Part shown: piece by piece, positions 25,143-32,924 of the stretch
Numbering within the stretch: the first letter of the stretch is position 1
Layout: every line of letters begins with the position of its first letter
NCBI GenBank assembly: GCA_902495325.1
Contig: CABUWK010000008.1
Coordinates: 5,529-69,528, forward strand
Source: an uncultured Acidiphilium sp.
GTDB lineage: Bacteria > Bacillota > Clostridia > Christensenellales > Borkfalkiaceae
Length of the DNA: 64,000 nucleotides
Direction: 5' to 3'
Notes under the pieces: generated by a model
What the model was told of the DNA's origin: nothing
The model's database searches: none
Seen by the model: the letters and a program-made list of their open reading frames with translations, nothing else
Position numbers and translations under genes: made by a program

Positions 25143-27011
25143 ATGAAAAAATGGATGAGCGCCGCTTTGGCGGCGATCCTCGGATTGTCGGTAACGGCAT
25201 GTTCGGGCGGAAAAGTGCCCGAGTCTTCCGGAGGGAAAGATCCGTCGTCGGACGCGAGGATAACGGATAACCGCGGGCTTTCTGCGGAAGAGTACACTGT
25301 GATGAACACCGTCGGTACGGACGCGCTCGGCAGATATTTCGGCGAAGCCGCCGAAAAAAAGAACGGCACGCGCTATGTGGGCATCTGGTATTCTCTGTGG
25401 CTCGGGCAGCATGCGTATATGCAGTCCGCGATCTACGATAACACGAAACTCCTTTCGACGGAAGAGGGCAGAGCCGCGCTCAATTCGAACGAGGACAGCG
25501 AGCTTTCCCGCATGGGAGAATTCCATTTCTGCGCCGAACCGTTATACGGCTATTACAGCATGTCCGATCCGTGGGTGGTCACGCGGCACGTCGAGCTTTT
25601 AACGGCTGCCGGGATCGATTATCTGTGTTTCGATACGACGAACGCCGCCGCTTATGTGGACGTTGCGAAGCTCGTGATCGAAACTCTTCTGAAATATCAG
25701 AAACAAGGGTTCAATGTGCCGAAGGTGATGTTTTACACCAACTCGAACAGCGGCACGACGGCAAACCTTATCTACACGACTTTTTATCAGACGGAAAAGT
25801 ACGATTCCATCTGGTTCATGCCGAACGGCAAGCCTCTGATCGCCGGCGTTACGAAAGACAATAACTTTGCGAGCAATATGCAGATGGAAGACTCGGAGTT
25901 CAGCGATTTCCTCGATACGGATAAACTTACCCCGAGAATGGAGATCGTGGAATCGCAGTGGCCGCAGGGGCTGATCGAGCACGAAAACGCCATTCCGTGG
26001 ATGAGCTGGAAATATCCGCAGAGCGTTCACCCGAATTACAAAGCGATCAGCGTGTCCGTCGCGCAGCACGGACCCACGGTGCAGTTCAGCGACTGTTCGC
26101 CCGAAAGCAACCGCGGTTATAACTACAAGACGGGCGAGGTCGAAGACTACCGCGCGGGCAGAAACTTTGCCAACGAATGGCAGACCGTTTTCGATTACGA
26201 AAGTAAAGGCACGGAAATTCAGCAGGTCATGCTGACAGGCTGGAACGAGTGGATGGCTGTAAAATCGTGGAACGGAAACAAAGGGACTTTCTGCGACGTG
26301 TATACCGAAGAATACGGCAGAGACATCGAGATGAGCGCGGGCGAAACGGGCGATAATTTCTATCTGCAGATGATCTCCAACGTGCGGCAATATAAGCTGG
26401 AAGAAGGAAAACACTATCGCTATCAGAAAATGACGATCGATTCTTCTTCGGCAGACACCCTTTTCCAGTGGGAAGGCGTGAAAGCCCATTACCGCGATTT
26501 CGAAGGAGACGCGCTGAACAGAGATTTCGTCGACGCGACGGGGAAAGGGCGTTATTACGACGCCTCCGCCCGCAACGATATCACCGACGTGAAAGTGGTG
26601 CACAACGCGACGAATCTGTATTTTTATATCCGCACGGCAAACGATATCACTCCCTTTAACGGCACGGACGTGAACTGGATGAATATCCTGATCGACGCGG
26701 ACGGCAAACAGACGGGTTTCGAAGGATATGATTTTGCGATCAACCGCGCGCCGAAGGAAAACGGAAAAACCTCGGTGGAAAAGTCTTCGCAAGGCTACGT
26801 CTGGGGAAAAGAGGGAGAAGCCGATTATAAAGTATTCGGCAACGTGATGGTGGTAACCGTTCCCCTTTCTCTCCTCGGGCTTACGGCGGACGATTGTTAT
26901 ATCCGCTTTAAGGTGTGCGACAACGTGCAGGATCCGGGAAACATTATGAGTTACTACGTTACGGGCGATTCGGCGCCGATCGGCAGACTGAGCTATTCTT
27001 ACGGGTATTGA
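25143..27011 (+). CDS. Glycosidase-like lipoprotein, tandem copy B
   Basis: A 622-residue homologue of copies A and C, with lipobox SVTAC (Cys20). It shares RYVGIWYSLWLGQH, EPLYGYYSMSDPWVVTRHVE, DYLCFDTTN, ESQWPQG, PWMSWKYPQ and GWNEWMA, then the C-terminal carbohydrate-binding-like domain and the shared ending SAPIGRLSYSYGY. It is closer to copy C than to copy A, since both have a DNRGLxxEEYT segment after the lipobox. A 114-base gap before it carries a small GATC-flanked hairpin (25101-25123) but no clear terminator. GGCGGGGGT precedes the ATG. Confidence 0.7.
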   Translation: MKKWMSAALAAILGLSVTACSGGKVPESSGGKDPSSDARITDNRGLSAEEYTVMNTVGTDALGRYFGEAAEKKNGTRYVGIWYSLWLGQHAYMQSAIYDNTKLLSTEEGRAALNSNEDSELSRMGEFHFCAEPLYGYYSMSDPWVVTRHVELLTAAGIDYLCFDTTNAAAYVDVAKLVIETLLKYQKQGFNVPKVMFYTNSNSGTTANLIYTTFYQTEKYDSIWFMPNGKPLIAGVTKDNNFASNMQMEDSEFSDFLDTDKLTPRMEIVESQWPQGLIEHENAIPWMSWKYPQSVHPNYKAISVSVAQHGPTVQFSDCSPESNRGYNYKTGEVEDYRAGRNFANEWQTVFDYESKGTEIQQVMLTGWNEWMAVKSWNGNKGTFCDVYTEEYGRDIEMSAGETGDNFYLQMISNVRQYKLEEGKHYRYQKMTIDSSSADTLFQWEGVKAHYRDFEGDALNRDFVDATGKGRYYDASARNDITDVKVVHNATNLYFYIRTANDITPFNGTDVNWMNILIDADGKQTGFEGYDFAINRAPKENGKTSVEKSSQGYVWGKEGEADYKVFGNVMVVTVPLSLLGLTADDCYIRFKVCDNVQDPGNIMSYYVTGDSAPIGRLSYSYGY

Positions 27012-27012
27012 T

Positions 27013-28899
27013 ATGAAGATCAGAAACATAACGGCTATGATCATGTGCGGTGCAATGGCGGCGCTGTCGGCTTTCGGCGGCGGTTGCGGAAAAACGGAAA
27101 ACAACGAAAGCGGAAAGGATCCGTCCGGCATTATCAGGGTAACGGACAACCGCGGGCTTACCCCCGAGGAATACACCCGCCTGAACGTCGTCGGGACGGA
27201 CGCGCTCGGCAGAAAGATAACGGAGAAATCTTCGGAAACGGGAACGACCCGTTACGTGGGGATCTTCTATTCCCTCTGGCTCGGACAGCATAAGAGCGGG
27301 CAGACGGATATTTACGACATTACGAAGATCTTGCAGACGGAAGGCGGCGAAATGCGCCTGAGGGACACTTCGAGAAATTACGACGATACCCGCACGAAAG
27401 AATTTCATTTCTTTGCGGAACCTCTTTACGGGTATTACAGCATGGGCGATCCCTGGGTGCTGGTAAGGCACATGGAACTTCTCACGCTTGCGGGGATCGA
27501 TTACCTTTGCTGCGACATGACGAACACGGTGATCTATCCGGAAGTGGTGCACAAGCTCGCGAACGTTCTTCTCGAGTTTCAAAGGCAAGGCTTCAACCCG
27601 CCGAAACTGATGTTTTATACCAATTCCTCTTCGGGAAGTACGGTAAACAACATCTATCAGAATTTTTATAAAGATCATCCGGAATACGACCCGGTCTGGT
27701 TCAAGCCGAACGGAAAACCGGCGATCGCGGGGGTCACTTCGAAAAACAACGGCGCGTCGGACGCATGGGAAGAGGGCAATTTTATTTCCGCGCAGATGGA
27801 AGAGTATTTCGACGTGTTCGAATCGCAGTGGCCGACTTCCAAAATGACGGGGGCGGCGGAAAACGAAAACGCCCTTCCGTGGATGAGCTGGTATTATCCG
27901 CAACACATTCATCCGGGCACGAAGGCGATGAACGTTTCCATTGCGCAGCACAGCGAAACGCATATCAGCTACAGTGCGAAAGCCCCCGAAAGCAGCCGCG
28001 GATACGATCATATCAACGACTGGAAGGAAAACGATTTCACGGCGGGCGCGAATTTCGAAACGGAATGGAAAACCGTGTTCAATTACCTGGAAAAAGGGGA
28101 AGACGTGCAGAACGTTCTCGTGACCGGCTGGAACGAATGGATGGCGATCAAAACGCCCTATAACGGAGACGTGAGTTATTGCGACGGCTGGAACGACGAA
28201 TATTCCCGCGATGCGGAAATGATGAACGGTTCCTGCGGGGATAACTTCTATCTGCAACTCATGCGGAACCTTCGCGATTATAAATACGTGAAAGGGTTGC
28301 ATTATAAATACCAGACGGCAACGACCGACATCCGCGATTCTTCTTCTCTTTCCTTCTGGAACGACGTGAAAGCCCATTATCGCGATTTTAAAGGCGACGC
28401 GATCGCGCGTGACTACGAAAACGCCGTCGGTAAGGGCAGATATACCGATAACTCCAACCGCAACGACATTACGGACGTAAAAGTCGTGCATGATGACGAA
28501 AACTTGTATCTCTACGTAAAAACGGCGGAAAACGTTACGGCGTACAACGGAACGGACGAAAACTGGATGAACGTTCTGATCGGCGTCGGCGAGGAAGAAG
28601 GCGGTTTCAACGGGTTCGGATATCTTCTGAACAGAAAGCCCGGCACGGACGGGAAGACCTCCCTCGAAAAGTCTTCCGGCGGGTATCGGTGGCAGAACGC
28701 GGGCGAAGCGGAATATGCCGTTCACGGCAACGTGATCCTGTATAAAGTGCCCCTCTCTGCGCTCGGTCTTAACAAAAACAATTGCTATATCCGTTTTAAA
28801 GTTTGCGACAACGTGACGAAACCGGACGATATCATGAATTATTATGTTTCGGGCGATTGCGCCCCGATCGGGAGGCTTGCTTACAGCTATGGGTATTAA
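27013..28899 (+). CDS. Glycosidase-like lipoprotein, tandem copy C
   Basis: A 628-residue homologue of copies A and B, lipobox ending GGGC (Cys25). It keeps all shared barrel motifs (YVGIFYSLWLGQH, EPLYGYYSMGDPWVLVRHME, DYLCCDMTN, ESQWPTS, PWMSWYYPQ, GWNEWMA) and the C-terminal beta-sandwich with NSNRNDITDVKVV and TAYNGTDENWMN. It starts one base after the stop of copy B with no clear Shine-Dalgarno, so translation is probably coupled. The conserved end SYGY overlaps the region from which the next gene starts. Confidence 0.7.
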   Translation: MKIRNITAMIMCGAMAALSAFGGGCGKTENNESGKDPSGIIRVTDNRGLTPEEYTRLNVVGTDALGRKITEKSSETGTTRYVGIFYSLWLGQHKSGQTDIYDITKILQTEGGEMRLRDTSRNYDDTRTKEFHFFAEPLYGYYSMGDPWVLVRHMELLTLAGIDYLCCDMTNTVIYPEVVHKLANVLLEFQRQGFNPPKLMFYTNSSSGSTVNNIYQNFYKDHPEYDPVWFKPNGKPAIAGVTSKNNGASDAWEEGNFISAQMEEYFDVFESQWPTSKMTGAAENENALPWMSWYYPQHIHPGTKAMNVSIAQHSETHISYSAKAPESSRGYDHINDWKENDFTAGANFETEWKTVFNYLEKGEDVQNVLVTGWNEWMAIKTPYNGDVSYCDGWNDEYSRDAEMMNGSCGDNFYLQLMRNLRDYKYVKGLHYKYQTATTDIRDSSSLSFWNDVKAHYRDFKGDAIARDYENAVGKGRYTDNSNRNDITDVKVVHDDENLYLYVKTAENVTAYNGTDENWMNVLIGVGEEEGGFNGFGYLLNRKPGTDGKTSLEKSSGGYRWQNAGEAEYAVHGNVILYKVPLSALGLNKNNCYIRFKVCDNVTKPDDIMNYYVSGDCAPIGRLAYSYGY

Positions 28900-28903
28900 G
28901 TCA

Positions 28904-30199
28904 ATGATCAGGAAAACGCTTTGCGCCGCGCTTGCGGCGGCAATGGCGGTAACGACCGTCGGATGCGGGAACGAACCGCAGAAAGAATCGACGGGAGGAG
29001 GAAGCGATACGAAACGAGTTTTTCACAATTATCCCGTATACAACGGGGTGGATTTTCCCCTCGAACTCTGGCAGAAGCCGGAATTTAAGTATTGCCCGGA
29101 AAACGATTGTTCGGACGATACTTACGACATTAAAGGGCTGTGGCTCCGCAACGATTACGACGGGGAAGAGAGCTATGCTTTTGCCTATCTCGGTACGCCG
29201 AAAGGGGTGACGGAAGAGAAGAAAGCGCCCGCGGTGCTTCTCGTTCACGGGGGCGGCGGAACGGCTTACCGCGAATGGGTGCGCGCCTGGAACGACCGCG
29301 GTTATATCGCCCTTGCGATCGATACCGAAGGGCATATTCCTCTGAAAAGCGGAACGGTAAACGATGGACCCGCCACCCTTTACACCAAAACGGAGTACAA
29401 CACCCCGCACAACGAAAACTATGGGGACGCCGACCGCCTTCCGGTGGAGAAAACGTGGATGTATTATGCCGTAACCACGGCGATCACGGGAAACTCGTTC
29501 CTGCACCATTATTCGCTTGCGGATAATCAGAAAATCGGGATCTGCGGGATCAGCTGGGGCGGGGTGATCACCTCGATCGTCAGCGGATATGACGACAGAT
29601 TTGCCTTTTCCATTCCCATCTACTGCACGCTGAACAATCAGGGTACGGCAAGCAACATGGGCAGTTACCTCAACAATCATCAGAAAGCTCTTGTATGGGA
29701 TGACGATCTCGGGCTTTCCGCGGTGAATACGCCCCTTCTTTTCCTTGCCGGCATCAACGACGTGAACCAGACGGCGGACACGGTAACGAAAACGGCGGAA
29801 CATTGCAAAAACGCGAGGATCTCCCTCGTGAAAGGTTTCCTGCATTCGCACGGACACGCGCTTGCGCAGAACGAACCCTTCGCCTTTGCGGACGAGATCG
29901 TTTTTGGCAAAAAGACGATGATCACGATCGATACCGAGCTTTCGGACGGCGCGACGGAAGGGGAACTTTCTTATACGGTGCCCGAAGGGGTGGCGGTGGA
30001 CCGCGCTTACGTCGTGTATACGGAAAACACGGTGAGCGAAGGATCCGCGAACTGGGATTACGCCCGCATTGAAGCGGAAAACGGGAAATTGTCTTACGAT
30101 CTTTCATCCGTAGCTCCCGCGGCAAAAGAGTTTTACCTTTACATCGTTGCGGATAACGGCATGATCGTTTCCACCCGTATCGCGAAAGCAAAGAAGTAA
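28904..30199 (+). CDS. Alpha/beta-hydrolase lipoprotein, probable esterase
   Basis: A 431-residue lipoprotein (MIRKTLCAALAAAMAVTTVG then Cys21). The alpha/beta-hydrolase core has the oxyanion-loop stretch VHGGGGTAYREW, the nucleophile elbow GISWGG (Ser217), a probable acid in AGINDVNQTAD and a His in LHSHGHA. A C-terminal beta-rich extension of about 90 residues follows. It resembles acetylxylan esterase or dienelactone hydrolase-like enzymes and probably removes acyl groups from the glycan. A start at 28889 that overlaps the previous stop is possible; 28904 gives the better signal peptide. Confidence 0.75.
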   Translation: MIRKTLCAALAAAMAVTTVGCGNEPQKESTGGGSDTKRVFHNYPVYNGVDFPLELWQKPEFKYCPENDCSDDTYDIKGLWLRNDYDGEESYAFAYLGTPKGVTEEKKAPAVLLVHGGGGTAYREWVRAWNDRGYIALAIDTEGHIPLKSGTVNDGPATLYTKTEYNTPHNENYGDADRLPVEKTWMYYAVTTAITGNSFLHHYSLADNQKIGICGISWGGVITSIVSGYDDRFAFSIPIYCTLNNQGTASNMGSYLNNHQKALVWDDDLGLSAVNTPLLFLAGINDVNQTADTVTKTAEHCKNARISLVKGFLHSHGHALAQNEPFAFADEIVFGKKTMITIDTELSDGATEGELSYTVPEGVAVDRAYVVYTENTVSEGSANWDYARIEAENGKLSYDLSSVAPAAKEFYLYIVADNGMIVSTRIAKAKK

Positions 30200-30347
30200 C
30201 GCTATAACGCGGTTATCCCGCAATTTTATCAGTTAAACAAAAACAGAACAACGAAAAATATTTATTTATTCTATTATCGGTTTTTGCGGTTTGCGCAATG
30301 CAACCCGAAGACATACAAACAAGAAGAATAAATTCAAGGAGGAATTT

Positions 30348-32786
30348 ATGAAAAGAAAACTTTTAGCAGTTCTTCTGGCGATCGTCGCTACGGTCTCTCT
30401 GACCGTATTCGGCGTAACGGCTTTTGCCGACGACACGCCTGCGCCGAAGAATGAAATCACTGCTGTCGACTATGAAAACATTGCCGGCAGTTACGGAATG
30501 GGACTTGCCGTAAAGGGCTTTGAAACTGCCGGCGGCTACTGGGAAGAAATCGGCATGAACGATAAGGTCGAGGTGAAAAAAGCCGACGGGACCGCGGTTA
30601 CGCCGATGAAGGTGGAATGTTGCGGCACGCAGGTCGCCGTTCTCAGAGGCTCCGGATATGTTCCGGCGGCAGGAGATACGATCACCTTTAAAGCCGGTTT
30701 CGCTTACGGTACGTGCTATCTCGACGCGGACGTGACCTATACGTATAACGGTTCGCTCTGGTCTTTGAAAACGGACGTTGAAATCGAACCCACCGAAATT
30801 ACGGTAAACTTCGGGAACGGTTGGTATCAGCCTTCTGCCTGGGGCGCACCCACGATGCAGTTCCAGCTTAACCTTGCAAACAATGCGGCTTACGGCACTT
30901 ATGCTCCCGGCGATCTTGCAAATCTTTCTTACGTGAACGCATGGGGCGAAACGAAAACTCTTGCGGACTGCACCTATGTGAACGAAGGCAACTTTATCGC
31001 ACGCATGGCAACGCAGGTCAATCCCGATATCGTCGGCGCGTATTATGCGATGGTAGGCGATAAGTTTACGATCAAAAAAGGATTTACTCTTTCCACCGAT
31101 AAAGCAATCGAAAAAACGATGAAGGATTACACGTTCATCGTTGCGGACGCAAGCACGGCGCAGGCAACGAAACTTGTCGAGTACGTTCCCGCCACGCACG
31201 ACGTAACGTCCTTCGAGCTGACCAACGACGAAGGCAATAACGTCGTTTATATCGACGCGACCAGACAGATCACCTATCAGGCGAACGAAGGCGCGCTGTT
31301 CACCCCGAAATTCACGTCTGCAAATCCCGAAATCGCTACGGTAGACGGAAACGGTCTCATCACCGGCGTTTCTGCGGGAAATACGACGATCACCGTGAAA
31401 GTCGGTTCGATCGAAAGACAGATCGACGTGGAAGTAAAAGCCGCGCCCGTCATGAAAGAGCTGAAGACGAAAGTTTTCTATGAGATCGTTGCGCTGAAAG
31501 GAGAAGAAGCGAAAATTCCCGCAAACTTCTCCGTGGTAAAGGTTTACGACGACGGTTCCGAAAGTACTCCCATCCTCCTTACGAGCGAAAACGCGAAGTT
31601 CAAAACGCCCGTCGATACGAGCGTCGTTCCCGCGGTAACGGGGAAAGTAAAAGCGACGATCACCGTGACCGTTGACGGTGTGGAACAGGATTTCGACCTT
31701 TTCGTGACCGTTCACGAAGTTGCCGATCTTGAATTCAAAGAAGCCGCGATCGTAGAGTGGTTCGCATTCGCAACGTTTGTGGAATACCCCAACTGCACGG
31801 TAAACAAAGCCAACTTCTCGGACGAAAGCGCGATCACGGTGGGCGAGCTTCCCGATTATTTCGATCATATCGCATATTACCGCGACGGTGAAAAGATCAA
31901 CTGCGGTACGTATCTTCTCGGCGGCGGCAACATCGCGTTGTTCCCCGATCATGCAGATCCCGACGCAACGATCTCCATCGATAACTACGGCACGGCATTG
32001 TACAAAAAGGGCGATATCATTCGTTTGAGCAACGGTCTTACCGTTTACGGACACAACGGTATCATCGACGCCAACAACGGCGTATGGACGAACGAAGCGG
32101 GCATGCTTTACAAAGACGCCGTGTTAAAAGAAGACGTCGCTTATCGTTTCAACGGCGTCGGCTGGGATCTTTACGTTCCCTATACCGACATCGCGGTAGA
32201 TAACACCACGATCGAAGTTTCGCTCGGTACGAACAATGTTTCTGTCGGCGCAAAGCGCGTTCCCGATAACGCCACGACGGGTAAATTCACTTATACCGTC
32301 GATAAAGAAGACATCCTTACGGTTGCCGAAAACGGCAAGATCACTGCAAAGAAAGTCGGTACGGCGATCATTACCGTGACCCTTGCCGAAGAAGACGGTT
32401 CCAACGCGAAAACACTTACCGTAACGGTGAACGTCGTCAATAAGATCGTGAGACTCGAGCTCGAAACGCTTACCGTAACGGCGGGCACGGAAGAAATCGA
32501 TAAAACCGCGATCAAAGGCTATTATGTGTACGGCGACGGCACGAAAGAAGAGGCGAAAGACCTTGCTACCGCGACGGTCGTAGGCTATGATCCGAGCGTG
32601 AAGGGCGAACAGACCATCGTTCTGAGAGTAACGCACGAAGGCACGGCATATACGGCAAACCTTACCGTAAACGTGAAGGAAGAGGAAAAAACTTCTTCCG
32701 GTTGTAAAGGCGCGTTCGGCACGGCGGGACTTCTCGGTCTCCTTTCCCTTGCGGGCGTGGTTGCGATCTCCAGAAAACGCAGATAA
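30348..32786 (+). CDS. Surface protein with Big_2/Big_3 Ig-like domains and a Cys-containing C-terminal tail
   Basis: An 812-residue secreted protein: signal peptide MKRKLLAVLLAIVATVSL ending near TAFA, a beta-rich N-terminal region to about residue 290, a Big_2 domain (TSANPEIATVDGNGLITGVS) near 310-370, a Big_3-like segment, another Big_2 domain (DILTVAENGKITAKKVGT) near 620-690 and a final Big_3-like domain. The C-terminus has SSGCKGAFGTAG, a hydrophobic stretch and the basic end RKRR, a layout like sorting signals but without LPXTG. It probably serves as a surface scaffold or glycan adhesin. AAGGAGG precedes the ATG. The 148-base gap upstream shows no clear promoter or terminator. Confidence 0.8.
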   Translation: MKRKLLAVLLAIVATVSLTVFGVTAFADDTPAPKNEITAVDYENIAGSYGMGLAVKGFETAGGYWEEIGMNDKVEVKKADGTAVTPMKVECCGTQVAVLRGSGYVPAAGDTITFKAGFAYGTCYLDADVTYTYNGSLWSLKTDVEIEPTEITVNFGNGWYQPSAWGAPTMQFQLNLANNAAYGTYAPGDLANLSYVNAWGETKTLADCTYVNEGNFIARMATQVNPDIVGAYYAMVGDKFTIKKGFTLSTDKAIEKTMKDYTFIVADASTAQATKLVEYVPATHDVTSFELTNDEGNNVVYIDATRQITYQANEGALFTPKFTSANPEIATVDGNGLITGVSAGNTTITVKVGSIERQIDVEVKAAPVMKELKTKVFYEIVALKGEEAKIPANFSVVKVYDDGSESTPILLTSENAKFKTPVDTSVVPAVTGKVKATITVTVDGVEQDFDLFVTVHEVADLEFKEAAIVEWFAFATFVEYPNCTVNKANFSDESAITVGELPDYFDHIAYYRDGEKINCGTYLLGGGNIALFPDHADPDATISIDNYGTALYKKGDIIRLSNGLTVYGHNGIIDANNGVWTNEAGMLYKDAVLKEDVAYRFNGVGWDLYVPYTDIAVDNTTIEVSLGTNNVSVGAKRVPDNATTGKFTYTVDKEDILTVAENGKITAKKVGTAIITVTLAEEDGSNAKTLTVTVNVVNKIVRLELETLTVTAGTEEIDKTAIKGYYVYGDGTKEEAKDLATATVVGYDPSVKGEQTIVLRVTHEGTAYTANLTVNVKEEEKTSSGCKGAFGTAGLLGLLSLAGVVAISRKRR

Positions 32787-32799
32787 GAACAAAATAAAG

Positions 32800-32890
32800 G
32801 GATAAAGCGGTTTTCGCATTATCCGGGATAAGAAATGCGCCGCTGCGCGGCGCGGAACGCGGGTACGGGCGGCGGCATGCGCTTCCGCCC
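32800..32890 (+). promoter_or_regulatory. Three consecutive hairpins upstream of the rhamnosidase gene
   Basis: GGATAAAGCG/CGCATTATCC (32800-32824, one A-A mismatch), GCGCCGC-TGC-GCGGCGC (32837-32853) and GGGCGG/CCGCCC (32867-32890). None has a T run. They may separate transcripts by RNA processing or be a repeat element. Confidence 0.5.
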
Positions 32891-32924
32891 GGGCTCCCGC
32901 CGAATTACAGGATGAAAGAGACTT

